A DNA stretch of 64,000 nucleotides from an uncultured Gammaproteobacteria bacterium (GCA_937139475.1 CAKZQF010000031.1:1-64000), one strand, 5' to 3'. Positions 28,085-36,991 are shown, counted from the stretch's first letter. The notes: generated by a model from the sequence alone, not told the origin. Numbers and translations: made by a program.

Positions 28085-29860
28085 TTACCAGTTTGTTACG
28101 TTCTCTGCGTTGAAGCTGTATGCCGCTTCTAGAATCGCGCGTGCTTCCAGTAATTCGGCTTTGTAAGCAGCGACTTCGCCAGCAGTTAGTACAGGCTTCA
28201 TACCGATTTTTTCTTGAATCGTTGCAAAGTCAGCGGCTTTTAGTGGGCTGCTTGGGTTGAACTGAAGGTTTAATGAGAAGCCTTTAAGTTCTGACCAGTG
28301 CTTTGCTAAATCAGCAAAGTTATCTGCAGAGTAGTTTGCTGTTCCTAGTAGTTCTAAATCGATAATCGTGTCGTTAATGTAATGAACTACTGTTGCTGAA
28401 ATGGCTTTTTCCCAAGTAAGAACAGCAATATCACGTTGCTCTTTTAATGTTTCCATTTCATCTGTAGTTAATTCGCGAGTAACAGCGCTATTGATAATTG
28501 CGCGACCAGTTAGGAAGGCATCGAAAGCTTGTTTGGTGAAGTCGGTTGCAACAGTAGCACCCAAATCGCGCTTAGCAGCGTTGGTAGAGTTACCGAAGTT
28601 AAACTCTGCTTTAAGGTCAATTGCACCGTCAGCATCGATATCGTTGTATCCTTTGTTCCAGCCATCACGACCATCTTTAGCACGGATTTCTAAATCTGTG
28701 TAATCGTTGTAGTTACGTGCTGCGCCGAAGTAACCAAAACCTTCGTCAAATTGATGCTCTAATGAAGTGTAAGCTTTTGTACCGCTCTTATCGCCTTCTA
28801 AGTTCGCTGATAATAGGCCTTTTCCGGCAGTGGCGTGATCTAAGTAATCATCTGCACCTTGTGAGAAATTAACTGCGCCCAGAATGAACTTTTGGATTAG
28901 TTGCTTAAGATCTGTACCATCTTCTTGGATGTAGAACTTAGTGATTTGTGCGCCAGTGATATCTTCACGTGTAGCACCATCTAAATGTGTTTGAACGTTG
29001 GCTGCAAGCGCGTCAAATAATGCTTCAACTAAACCATTTGGCGTGATTGAACCTTTTGCATTCCAACCGACAAGTTCTGTTTCCCAATCTTTATGCTGTG
29101 TACTATCAGCACCATCATTGCCTGCAATCTTACCTTGAAGGTTTTTATGTGAACTGCTGATTTCACGTAAAGAGGCTTGCTTAACACCTGGCGTTGTCGT
29201 GATTTCTAGCGCATCATCAGCGTCCAGGTCCCATTGCTCTTCTGTTGAAGCATAGCGAAGCATTAATGCTGCTTTAGCTTCTGCACCAGAGGTAATAGTT
29301 CCTGCTTCAACTTCATCTGCTAAACCGCCACCGATGTAATTGGTTAGTTGAACTAACAGTACTTGGCGCGCTGTTTGACCTGAGTAGCTTACGCTGCTGC
29401 CAGTATCTACTTTGCTGTCAAAAGCGTATGTTGTTGGAATTGTTAGGCCATCGATTACCGATTGCACACCGATGCTATCAGTAACATCTAAAGTAAGCTC
29501 TTGCTCGAAAGAGTTCGATGCGCTGTCAGTAACGGTAACTGTTAGTGCAATAGTCGGCTCTTGTTCGAAGTTAATAAACTGTTCTGCTGCTAGCTTCAAA
29601 ACGCCAGTACTAGTTACTTCAAAACGATCATCATTTACAGCGTAAGTGTGTGTGTCAGCAGTGTCAGCGTCAGTAGCTGTTAATGTACCAACTTCTACAG
29701 CTACGTCATTTTCAACAATAGTGTTTGCAGAAAGAGCTACGGCTGTAGGTGCTGTATTAACAACTTCAACTTCTTTTTTATCACTGCTTCCGCCACAGGC
29801 ACTTAGACCTAATGAAAGTAAAACAGCAGTTGCAACGATACTTGGTTTAGATTTGAACAT
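28085..29860 (-). CDS. DUF4856 lipoprotein with N-terminal cadherin-like domain
   Basis: The 591-residue protein has a lipobox (LSAC near residue 22), a cadherin-like domain (about residues 35-130, with ATDADTADTHTYAV and FEQEPTIALTVTVTDSASN) and a large C-terminal DUF4856 domain. DUF4856 proteins commonly sit beside imelysins and TonB receptors in marine bacteria and are presumed to handle metal at the cell surface; this is inference from context. Calcium-type acidic motifs occur in WDLDADDALE and NDIDADGAIDL. It is transcribed from the leader at 29888-29972, which closely resembles that of the second TonB receptor. Confidence 0.82.
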   Translation of the reverse strand: MFKSKPSIVATAVLLSLGLSACGGSSDKKEVEVVNTAPTAVALSANTIVENDVAVEVGTLTATDADTADTHTYAVNDDRFEVTSTGVLKLAAEQFINFEQEPTIALTVTVTDSASNSFEQELTLDVTDSIGVQSVIDGLTIPTTYAFDSKVDTGSSVSYSGQTARQVLLVQLTNYIGGGLADEVEAGTITSGAEAKAALMLRYASTEEQWDLDADDALEITTTPGVKQASLREISSSHKNLQGKIAGNDGADSTQHKDWETELVGWNAKGSITPNGLVEALFDALAANVQTHLDGATREDITGAQITKFYIQEDGTDLKQLIQKFILGAVNFSQGADDYLDHATAGKGLLSANLEGDKSGTKAYTSLEHQFDEGFGYFGAARNYNDYTDLEIRAKDGRDGWNKGYNDIDADGAIDLKAEFNFGNSTNAAKRDLGATVATDFTKQAFDAFLTGRAIINSAVTRELTTDEMETLKEQRDIAVLTWEKAISATVVHYINDTIIDLELLGTANYSADNFADLAKHWSELKGFSLNLQFNPSSPLKAADFATIQEKIGMKPVLTAGEVAAYKAELLEARAILEAAYSFNAENVTNW

Positions 29861-29887
29861 GAATAACTTCTCAACAGATAATTTAAT

Positions 29888-29972
29888 TGCACGCAGTTTA
29901 TATCAATTTATAAATAGGAATCAATATCATTATCGTCATTATTTGATTTTTTATTGCGTTAGATCAAAAGGA
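29888..29972 (-). promoter_or_regulatory. Leader/promoter of the DUF4856 gene with Fur-like site (shared element, copy 1)
   Basis: This stretch can be aligned base by base with 32260-32340 upstream of the second TonB receptor. Shared blocks, read on the plus strand, are CGCAGTTTATA, GGAATCAATATCATT, GTCAT-ATTTG and TTGCGT-AGATCAAAA in the same order and spacing. The block AATCAATATCATTATCGTCATT resembles an array of Fur hexamers, so both genes are probably iron-repressed through the same duplicated control region. Confidence 0.65.
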
Positions 29973-30039
29973 ACGATTAGAGAGTTACTTGCATAAGCTA
30001 TTTATAGCAATACCGGATTGTGGAGGGGGGAGTTACGAG

Positions 30040-30064
30040 AAATACCGCCACTAGGGCGGTATTT
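30040..30064. terminator. Hairpin after the second TonB receptor gene
   Basis: A perfect 10-bp stem (AAATACCGCC/GGCGGTATTT) with a 5-nt loop lies 17 nt beyond the receptor stop. No long T run follows on the minus strand; it may be a weak terminator. Confidence 0.6.
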
Positions 30065-30080
30065 AACTGAATCGAATGAA

Positions 30081-32219
30081 TTAGAAATTCATTGAATAGC
30101 CTATTTGTAAACTACGTGGCTTACCTACTTGGATGCCACCGTTAGAACGATTGGCCATGTAAACTTTGTCAAATACGTTGTCTAACGTTAAGTAAACATG
30201 CTGCCTTTGGTCTATTTGGTAACGGCTTGAAAGGTCCCATACCGTATGTGAGGCAATCAAATCATCTGTTGTACCAGCTTGTGTGGTAATTTCGTCGCGA
30301 TAGCGGCCCTGTAAGTTCAAAGAAAGATTTTCTTTAGCAATACCTGCTGTAATAGACAGTTGGTTTTTTGCAATATAAGGAATTACATCGCCAGCCGTTA
30401 CTGAGCCCCATACTTTTGAGTCATGCGTATTTTCAAACTCAGCGTCAGTGTAGGTGTAACTAAGCGTGAGAGGGAAGTCGAAACCTTGCAGCTGACCTTC
30501 GTAGCCAAGACTAAGTTCTAAGCCTGAAACCTTTGTTTCACCGGCATTATACTGGTTACCAATAAGGTCTTCATCACAGCCCTGGTTTGCCGTGCAGTTG
30601 CCATGCATGTTTTCATAATCTGAGATGAAATAGATCGCTTCAGCAGATAATTGCTCAGCATTAAAGCGCAGGCCAGTTTCGATGTTTATGCTTTCTTCTG
30701 GTTCAGCTGAAGCGTTACTTGGAGAAGCTGGCTCATATCCTTTTTGGATGCCGGCTAGTAACACGACTTCATCGTTGAATTGATAAGTTGCACCTAATGC
30801 TGGAACCAAAATATATTGGTTGTTTGCTAAGTCTTTCTTAAGGGCAATGGCAGGATCACGAGTTGGATTATTCTTATCGAAATCAACATAAGTTGTTGCA
30901 ATATCTTCGTAGCGTAAACCACCAGTGATGACCAATTGTTCAAAGTTAAATTCGCCGTGTACAAAAGCAGTTTTAGCCGTAGCATCACTCAATCGATTTG
31001 AATCTGTGCCAGGTGTTCCTGCATTGGTTAATGTTGCGTTGTAGTTACTGTCTATTAAGTGCTCATCAACCCACTGGAAACGATCTACATCGTCTTTATG
31101 TAGACGTAAACCTGTCGTTATATTGTGTTCACCCATCGCAAATGCTAATTCCGCTTGCATTCCTTTTGAAGTGTAATCACGACTATTTGCTTTCACATCA
31201 ACACTCAGGCTGCCTGTTCCTGCTTCATCAAAAGCTGAGGCTGCTTCTTCTGCGCCTTTGCCTAATTTGTTGCCATCAACTTTAGCCGCTTTATACCAAT
31301 TACGGCTAAACTCATTTGCATAAGCAATCGCACTTAAATTTACGTTATCGCTTAACTCGTAAGCATAATTAACTTGTGCTGACTTATGGGTTGTTTGCAT
31401 GTTATCAAGCATGCTTGCAGAGTAGCGCTTGTAAGGAGACTTCTCAAAATCTTCTTGAGTCAGCCCTAGATAAGTCTCATCTGATTCTTCATCAGAATAC
31501 TTCAGTTTTAACTCAAGGTGGTGTTCGCCTAGGTTTCCGCCAACTTTAAATAACACATCATTTTTTTCAAAACCAGTGTCATCGCCGTTCGGTAGTTTTT
31601 TGAAACCATCCGCTTGATAGCGATAAAACTCAAGCACACTTCCGACATTTTCACCTTTATCACCAACGACACCGTGAACCTTACCAAAACCATCACTACC
31701 GGCTGATAAGTTTAAAGAGCCCAGGAAGCTATCTGGAATAGCGCGAGAACGCATGTTAATTACGCCACCAGTTGTACGTGGTCCGTATTTAACGGCCGCT
31801 GAGCCTTTTAGTATTTCTACTGCTTCCATCCGCCCGATTGTCGGGAAGTAGTATGCTGAAGAGGCCGAGTATGGCGCTGGGGCCATTAATACGCCATCTT
31901 CCATGATGCTAATTTTTTCAGAACGACTGCTACCTGTACCACGCATACCGATATTTGGGCGTAGTCCGTAGCCATCTTCTTCCTGAACATAAACACCTGG
32001 TGTTGCCGCCAATACGCGCATGATATCGCTGAATTCAAACTTCTTCAGTTCTTCTTCAGAAAGATAGTTACCCGAGCCTGGTAATGTATTTACCGCTTCC
32101 TTGCTGCCAATAATTGAGATGGTTTCGAATTGCGTTGACTTATCATTTTCACTCGCTTGAGCGCTGATTGAGCTAAGTGTTGCAAGTGCAACCAAAGATA
32201 GAGGTAATAAATGAGACAT
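30081..32219 (-). CDS. TonB-dependent outer-membrane receptor (iron-regulated locus, copy 2)
   Basis: The 712-residue receptor has a signal peptide (about residues 1-22), a plug domain with EDGYGLRPNIGMRGTGSSRSEKI, and a barrel that ends GYSMNF with the usual terminal Phe. It is paralogous to the receptor at 24410-26662 over its full length and probably takes a related ferric complex. It has its own leader with a Fur-like site (32260-32340). The four genes receptor-DUF4856-imelysin-receptor read the same way as three transcription units. Confidence 0.9.
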   Translation of the reverse strand: MSHLLPLSLVALATLSSISAQASENDKSTQFETISIIGSKEAVNTLPGSGNYLSEEELKKFEFSDIMRVLAATPGVYVQEEDGYGLRPNIGMRGTGSSRSEKISIMEDGVLMAPAPYSASSAYYFPTIGRMEAVEILKGSAAVKYGPRTTGGVINMRSRAIPDSFLGSLNLSAGSDGFGKVHGVVGDKGENVGSVLEFYRYQADGFKKLPNGDDTGFEKNDVLFKVGGNLGEHHLELKLKYSDEESDETYLGLTQEDFEKSPYKRYSASMLDNMQTTHKSAQVNYAYELSDNVNLSAIAYANEFSRNWYKAAKVDGNKLGKGAEEAASAFDEAGTGSLSVDVKANSRDYTSKGMQAELAFAMGEHNITTGLRLHKDDVDRFQWVDEHLIDSNYNATLTNAGTPGTDSNRLSDATAKTAFVHGEFNFEQLVITGGLRYEDIATTYVDFDKNNPTRDPAIALKKDLANNQYILVPALGATYQFNDEVVLLAGIQKGYEPASPSNASAEPEESINIETGLRFNAEQLSAEAIYFISDYENMHGNCTANQGCDEDLIGNQYNAGETKVSGLELSLGYEGQLQGFDFPLTLSYTYTDAEFENTHDSKVWGSVTAGDVIPYIAKNQLSITAGIAKENLSLNLQGRYRDEITTQAGTTDDLIASHTVWDLSSRYQIDQRQHVYLTLDNVFDKVYMANRSNGGIQVGKPRSLQIGYSMNF

Positions 32220-32259
32220 CTTAAAGTTTCCCGAAATAAAATAACTGCTAAAAATCTAT

Positions 32260-32340
32260 TGCCCGCAGTTTATACTTTCATGGTAATGGGAATCAATATC
32301 ATTCTGGTCATCATTTGCCTTTTGTTGCGTAAGATCAAAA
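32260..32340 (-). promoter_or_regulatory. Leader/promoter of the second TonB receptor with Fur-like site (shared element, copy 2)
   Basis: It carries the same ordered blocks as 29888-29972 (CGCAGTTTATA, GGAATCAATATCATT, GTCATCATTTG, TTGCGTAAGATCAAAA). Conservation of about 80 bp of noncoding sequence ahead of two unrelated coding regions points to duplication of the control region. The region 32341-32461 on the far side shows nothing more. Confidence 0.65.
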
Positions 32341-32461
32341 CACGTGTAATTAGTGTCTTTATCGCTACAAATGATGATATCGGCACGGATATTTAATTTA
32401 AGTGGAGAAATGAAGATGAGAGTGGCCGTTACCAACGCACGGCCAATTGCAATTTAGTGGG

Positions 32462-32932
32462 TTACTTTACTTTATCAAAACAAATTTCGATCATCGCATT
32501 ACCATCATCAGAGGTAAATGGGATCATTATTTTTGCGCCATCAGAGAGGTGCGATATCGTGTGGTTTTTACCCGCTACGATTATTGGCGTTGCCATATTA
32601 AAGTCATAACCTTTCTGGCCTAATAACAGCTTGGCACCACCTGTTACCATATTGGTTATTTCACCGACCATATCTGTTACTTCTTCATTAATCTTTCCCG
32701 GGTTTTCCCCAAGCATCCGCTGCATTATCTCCAGTGCAAGAGATTCCTCAAATGAAATAGACAATGAACCTTTTGTTTCCGGCCCAACTAAACCAATAAG
32801 CCCAGAGACATCACCATAGGCAACTTCACTTCTTTTTAGCGCTGGTTTCCCCGGCTTTAGCTTGGTGCTGGCCATAGTGCTTAACACATTTAATAATGAC
32901 TCTAAAAATGGATTTACAAATTCAACATTCAT
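32462..32932 (-). CDS. CheX-type chemotaxis phosphatase-like protein
   Basis: The 156-residue protein belongs to the CheC/CheX/FliY group, which dephosphorylates response regulators such as CheY. The catalytic ExxN signature is present as GEITNMVTGGAK, and the fold-typical block TKGSLSISFEESLALEIMQRMLG precedes it. No other chemotaxis genes are nearby, so its response-regulator partner lies elsewhere. It starts 26 nt downstream of zur on the same strand and may be co-transcribed with it. Confidence 0.82.
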   Translation of the reverse strand: MNVEFVNPFLESLLNVLSTMASTKLKPGKPALKRSEVAYGDVSGLIGLVGPETKGSLSISFEESLALEIMQRMLGENPGKINEEVTDMVGEITNMVTGGAKLLLGQKGYDFNMATPIIVAGKNHTISHLSDGAKIMIPFTSDDGNAMIEICFDKVK

Positions 32933-32958
32933 GCTAACTATTACTTCCTATTACTGGT

Positions 32959-33402
32959 TTAATCCTCGCGGCAGCGATGGCACAAGCCGCGGACCTCAAC
33001 TGTTTGTGTATTGATTTGAAAGTCATTCAACCTTGCTTGTTCATTTAGTGATTGCTGAATTTGTAACGAATGAAGTTCCTGAACTTCATTACACTTTTCA
33101 CAAATGAATAATTGCAGTTGATGGCTATCAGCAAAGTCATTGCAGGCGATGAAGGCATTTTGCGATTCAACGCGATGAATAAAGTGCTGCTCTAAAAGAA
33201 AATCCAGTGCACGATAAACGGTAGGAGGCTTCGCGCTATTATCTGTTTTCTTCAAACTATCAAGTAAATCGTAAGCGCTAACCGAGCTTGCATGCCCTAG
33301 CATTAACTCCAACACCTTACGCCTAGTCTGGGTGAAACGCGCACCGCGCTCTTCACATAAGTATTGTGCTTTATCTAATAAAGCATTGATTGTATTGGGC
33401 AT
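32959..33402 (-). CDS. zur: Zinc uptake regulator Zur (Fur family)
   Basis: The 147-residue Fur-family repressor has a winged-helix N-terminus (RFTQTRRKVLELM and the KPPTVYRALDFLLEQHFIHRVES recognition region, nearly identical to the pattern in E. coli Zur) and two structural zinc pairs, CEKC and CHRC, in the C-terminal domain. Zur represses zinc uptake genes when zinc is replete. The Zur-specific recognition region and overall pattern favour Zur over Fur. Its targets are probably not the neighbouring iron-type boxes, which fit Fur better. Confidence 0.92.
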   Translation of the reverse strand: MPNTINALLDKAQYLCEERGARFTQTRRKVLELMLGHASSVSAYDLLDSLKKTDNSAKPPTVYRALDFLLEQHFIHRVESQNAFIACNDFADSHQLQLFICEKCNEVQELHSLQIQQSLNEQARLNDFQINTQTVEVRGLCHRCRED

Positions 33403-33621
33403 AAACTTTTTACTGATTTATAAGGAATACAACTTTACCATGTGGGATATGGTTTGATAAGGAGATGTTTTCAAAATTTACAAATATTTGCTTTAATAAC
33501 TTATATTTCTGACGACGTTTGGGGACATACTCTATCGTTACTCTCACGATAGCTACACCGATTAACAATCTGTGTTATCTTAATTGTCATTAAAATAATG
33601 ATAATAAAGAAAGAAGTTGAT

Positions 33622-35004
33622 ATGAAATTAAAAATGACCCTTGTAGCAAGCGCAATTGCTTTGATTACGGCTTGCAGTCCTGAATCAAAAAACAGCCCTG
33701 AGCCAAAGGCAAGTCCCGAGCCCAAAGTAAGCGCTGAAACAGAAACTAAAGCACAAGCGAGCAGCCCTGTTGAAAAGATGGGGGAAGACGCCTTATTAGC
33801 CAAAGCCAAAACTATTCATAGCAATGCTATTGTTTTAGATACCCACCATGACTTTAGTGTTGCTAATTTTTCTGAAGAGAAGAACTACACTATGCGCTTA
33901 AAAAGCCAGGTGAATTTACCTAAAATGGCTGAGGGTGGCCTAGATGTTTCGTGGCTTATTGTTTATACCGGTCAAAAAGAACTTAATGAAGCGGGGTACG
34001 CCGATGCCCACAAACAGGCAATGGCCAAATTTGATGCTATTCACCGATTAACCACTGAAATTGCGCCAGATGAAATTGAGTTAGCGCTAACTTCTGATGA
34101 TGTTCGTCGTATCGTTAAAAGTGGTAAGAAAGTGGCAATGATAGGCGTAGAAAATGGCTACCCTATTGGCACAGATATTAACAACGTCAAAAAATTCTAT
34201 GATTTAGGTGCTCGCTATATGTCGTTGGCCCATAACGGTCATAGCCAACTGGCAGACTCAAACACTGGTGATAAGGACCAAGTTTGGTTGCATAACGGTT
34301 TGAGCGACTTAGGTAAAGAAGTGGTAGCTGAGATGAATAAGTGGGGCATTATGCTCGATATCTCGCATCCATCTAAACAAGCTAATTTACAAACCATGGC
34401 CTTATCGAAAGCCCCGGTTATTGCTTCTCACTCTTCTGCGCGCGCGGTTTATGATCATAGCCGTAATTTAGACGATGAAGAGTTGCTAGCATTAAAGGCT
34501 AATGGTGGTGTAGTGCAAGCGGTGGCCTTTAGATCCTATGTTGATGGGGTGAAGAGCAAGGCCTTCTCCGATGCTAAGAATGAGATATATCAAAAGATTG
34601 CACAGGCGCAGGGATTTACTATTTTGTCTCGAGCGGAGCGTAAGTTGCTTAACGCAAAGGCTGCAGCAAGCTATTGGGATGCCTTTGATGAAATTCGCCA
34701 TCAAGGCAAAGCACAAGTCGATAAAATTGGTGAAACGATTGCGCAAGTTGATGTGAGTGACTTTGTCGATCATATCGATTACATGGTTAAGCTAATTGGT
34801 GTTGACCATGTTGGTATTAGCTCCGATTTTGATGGCGGCGGTGGTGTTAAAGGGTGGAACGATGCTTCAGAGACCTTTAATGTCACTTTAGAATTAGTTA
34901 AACGCGGTTATTCAGAGCAGGATATTAATAAGATGTGGAGTGGTAATCTACTACGCGTACTAGATAAAGTGCAGGCTGTTGCCAAAGAGCTTCAGGCTCA
35001 ATAA
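33622..35004 (+). CDS. Membrane dipeptidase (peptidase M19) lipoprotein
   Basis: This 460-residue enzyme has a lipoprotein signal (lipobox ITAC), a Pro/Glu/Lys-rich linker with repeated SPEPK units, and an M19 renal-dipeptidase domain that hydrolyses dipeptides, including D-residue-containing ones, with two zinc ions. Metal-ligand motifs are DTHHDFS near the start of the domain, GVENGYP, SLAHNGHS and ASHSSARAV. The ATG at 33622 is preferred over an ATG 8 codons upstream because the signal peptide then starts with MKLK and a purine-rich AAGAAAG precedes it. A hairpin terminator follows at 35024. Confidence 0.9.
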   Translation: MKLKMTLVASAIALITACSPESKNSPEPKASPEPKVSAETETKAQASSPVEKMGEDALLAKAKTIHSNAIVLDTHHDFSVANFSEEKNYTMRLKSQVNLPKMAEGGLDVSWLIVYTGQKELNEAGYADAHKQAMAKFDAIHRLTTEIAPDEIELALTSDDVRRIVKSGKKVAMIGVENGYPIGTDINNVKKFYDLGARYMSLAHNGHSQLADSNTGDKDQVWLHNGLSDLGKEVVAEMNKWGIMLDISHPSKQANLQTMALSKAPVIASHSSARAVYDHSRNLDDEELLALKANGGVVQAVAFRSYVDGVKSKAFSDAKNEIYQKIAQAQGFTILSRAERKLLNAKAAASYWDAFDEIRHQGKAQVDKIGETIAQVDVSDFVDHIDYMVKLIGVDHVGISSDFDGGGGVKGWNDASETFNVTLELVKRGYSEQDINKMWSGNLLRVLDKVQAVAKELQAQ

Positions 35005-35023
35005 ACCGTAATCGACAATAATT

Positions 35024-35058
35024 CGGGTGTCAGGCGAAAAGTCGGCATCCGGTTTTTT
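35024..35058 (+). terminator. Intrinsic terminator after the M19 dipeptidase gene
   Basis: The stem CGGGTGTC/GGCATCCG (two G-T pairs) with a 12-nt loop is followed by a six-T run. Confidence 0.75.
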
Positions 35059-35130
35059 ATTCCCCAAAACTCTCGGTAATGAATGTACTGCTTAAAATAC
35101 TGCCATCATCGCAATATTGCATAATTAATT

Positions 35131-35159
35131 TTGTGTCGTTAATGCCTTTCCATTACAAT
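35131..35159 (+). promoter_or_regulatory. Candidate native dusA promoter, now separated from dusA
   Basis: TTGTGT (35131-35136) and TACAAT (35154-35159) are 17 nt apart, a good sigma-70 match. It points at the stranded dusA start at 35229. Since insertion of the island, this promoter would transcribe into the island's left end. Confidence 0.5.
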
Positions 35160-35228
35160 CCACACCAGTAAAAAGTCGCTATGTTAGCCGCTAAATCCAG
35201 GCATCTTAGCCATTATTGAGTTATATCT

Positions 35229-35279
35229 ATGTATTCACACAAAATATCCATTGCGCCAATGCTCGATTTGACGAAGTAG
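35229..35279 (+). pseudogene. Stranded 5' end of dusA at the left island junction
   Basis: The frame ATG...TAG encodes MYSHKISIAPMLDLTK. It matches the N-terminus of the intact DusA at 55389 ([12 protein letters not shown]). After the block ATGCTCGATT (35259-35268) the sequence departs from dusA and soon reaches a stop. This is the signature left when an element integrates inside the start of dusA: the original N-terminal codons stay on one side. Confidence 0.8.
35259..35272 (+). other. Left attachment site (att core)
   Basis: ATGCTCGATTTGAC, matching the right copy at 13 of 14 positions. To the left lies dusA-type sequence (promoter, ATG, codons 1-10); to the right lies island sequence. Confidence 0.65.
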
Positions 35280-35329
35280 CCTGCAATCCCCTTGTAAATA
35301 AAGGGCTATGAAAGATTCAACTTTTCTTT

Positions 35330-35349
35330 GGGGTCCTATTTTGGGTCCT
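35330..35349. repeat. Candidate integrase arm-type sites, left end
   Basis: Two copies of GGGTCCT 12-13 nt apart (35331-35337, 35343-35349), about 65 nt inside the left junction. The same word recurs near the right end at 55273-55279, with a related TGGTCCCG at 55291, upstream of the integrase genes. Repeated short words on both flanks are typical of tyrosine-integrase arm sites. Confidence 0.4.
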
Positions 35350-35727
35350 CAGTAAGCAATTAGCTTATTTCTTACAATTATCAGTATACATATTTTATGA
35401 TGGTTGAGTATTTAATTTCTGACGATGCTTTTCGATCTAATAGCGCTATTACACCTACTTTTTTACAAATGCAATAATCCTTAATTCCAAAAAATATCAG
35501 TAATAAAGATAAATAAAATCCTCATACATTAGGGAAGTAATATTGAGTCTTCAGAGCTAAATTCACCAATGTTTAGCTTAATCGATAATAACCTGAAGCA
35601 AAGCAGTATGAATTACTAGAATAACTTAACTTATGTATTGTTTAGATCTACATATTCCTTCTCTTTTATGTTTACCTCAGCAGGTATTGCTGTGATTTCA
35701 GCAATGAGCCTGTCGCCTAGCTTTCGT
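35350..35727. other. Noncoding AT-rich left end of the island
   Basis: No gene that I can support on either strand. On the minus strand just after the winged-helix relic, a shifted frame encodes RRKLGDRLIAEITAIPAE and ends near 35630, perhaps the frameshifted continuation of that relic. Confidence 0.4.
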
Positions 35728-35961
35728 CTAGTTAATGGGGGGCTTGTGGGCAATCTTTGAAAATAGCTCGTAGCTGCGAAACTGTTTTATTGATGAGCTA
35801 TCAGAAACTTGATGCTTCCATACTTTTAGCGTCAATTCTCGCTTATTGATCAAACGGTCATTATTTTCAACTAAGTATATGAGTAGGTGAAATACTATAG
35901 AAGTTAGGTTTTTAGTTGTTCCACATGGCGCGATTATCTGCGCTAATTTAGTGTTAAATAT
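35728..35961 (-). pseudogene. Relic of a winged-helix (Trans_reg_C/CadC-type) regulator
   Basis: A 77-codon open stretch without an ATG encodes LTSIVFHLLIYLVENNDRL, INKRELTLKVWKHQVSDSSSIKQ. This is the pattern of the OmpR/CadC-type DNA-binding domain (LTxxxFxLLxxLVExxxRxVxKxELxxxVW....SDSSLxxxI). Both ends are missing: a stop precedes it and it runs into a stop after KIAHKPPIN. It appears to be what is left of a transcription regulator gene. Confidence 0.55.
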
Positions 35962-36061
35962 TTACTCGACAATTTGATATAAAGCTGTTCTTCCTAAGCA
36001 TCTCGGTAGTATCAATTATCCAGGTTCTGACTGCCTGTCAAAAATTGTCGGCTCCTCTGAA

Positions 36062-36079
36062 CCCCTTAAAATTAAGGGG
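36062..36079. repeat. Perfect inverted repeat CCCCTTAA-AA-TTAAGGGG
   Basis: An 8-bp perfect palindrome with a 2-nt centre in the gap before the next gene, followed by further G residues. It could be a protein-binding site; no T tract supports a terminator. The rest of 35962-36235 shows nothing nameable. Confidence 0.5.
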
Positions 36080-36235
36080 GGGGATGAAATTACAACGAAA
36101 AAGAATTGTTGTGGTAAGGATTTGGTAATGCTTTGTCTGTGCATGCAGCATCCTCTAGGTAAGAATCCCCGCACTTTTTGACGTTCAGTCACTTAATGGA
36201 ACAATTAGAATAAAAATTAGTGGAGACTTAGAAGT

Positions 36236-36610
36236 ATGAATTTGAAAGCAACTTTAATTTTAGCTTTAACAGTTAGCACTTCTTTTCTTGCTGAAGCAGG
36301 AGAAGTTGTTGTACAAACTTGGAATGATTCAAGTAGTGTAAAGGAGTACGCTGAATGGAGTAATTCTATACGCGGAGCTGGCTGGCGATACGGTACGATG
36401 GGCGCATCTGGTTCCAGCAAAGATGGTAGACAGTCTACTTTTTCTTTTAGAGGCCGTAATAAGGATTTTGGTTGCCTATATAGAGATTATAGAAACGAAA
36501 CCCAATGTGGGGCTTTCATTTGGAACGAGAACAACGCACTGTTTAAAGTGATGGGGCAATGTAAAATTGAAAGATATCATTTTTCAAGTATTGTATTAAC
36601 TTGCGATTAA
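36236..36610 (+). CDS. Small secreted protein of unknown function
   Basis: The 124-residue product has a Sec signal peptide (MNLKATLILALTVSTSFLAEA, cleavage probably after residue 21) and a mature domain of about 100 residues. It contains four Cys, at least two of which could form disulfides, and is rich in Trp/Tyr/Ser/Gly. I do not recognise the family. GGAG precedes the ATG by 13 nt, so translation may be weak. It stands alone between noncoding stretches in the island. Confidence 0.6.
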   Translation: MNLKATLILALTVSTSFLAEAGEVVVQTWNDSSSVKEYAEWSNSIRGAGWRYGTMGASGSSKDGRQSTFSFRGRNKDFGCLYRDYRNETQCGAFIWNENNALFKVMGQCKIERYHFSSIVLTCD

Positions 36611-36991
36611 AAGGCTATTTGTAAAGGACTTAGCACTTGAGCTGTCAGGCTAAATATAATATTCATAATCAGCCTGACAGTCGCTTCCGTGTCAATAAAG
36701 GCCCCTGGCAAACTCATTTCGACTGGCAGCTAACGACACACAGGCGACGTTCGCATTCAATGGATGGATTGGATTTAAAGACTTCTAATTTGCAGGCTAT
36801 GTGAAAACTTTTTTGGCCGTAAATCGATTGTAAAACCTTAGTGCTTTAGCCCACTTTTGGAAAAAAGACGTTAGTTTAGTCTGCCACTGAATGCTCTAGG
36901 TCGATTAAAGAGTGGACTAATTTCCCGCTATTACGGTAGATTAATATAATTGGCGGTCGATTAATGCTTAATCGTTCGGAGGCAATTTAAC
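36611..36991. other. Gap with a 10-bp inverted repeat
   Basis: CTGTCAGGCT (36642-36651) and AGCCTGACAG (36671-36680) form a perfect stem with a 19-nt AT-rich loop, 30 nt after the previous gene; it could be a terminator or binding site. Nothing else in the gap is convincing; a possible integron-type site was considered and rejected. Confidence 0.5.

Noticed and set aside
36727..36876. Possible attC between GCTAACGAC and GACGTTAGTTT
   Set aside because: Only the TAACG/CGTTA ends pair; no inner stem can be found and the span is too long for good attC sites.
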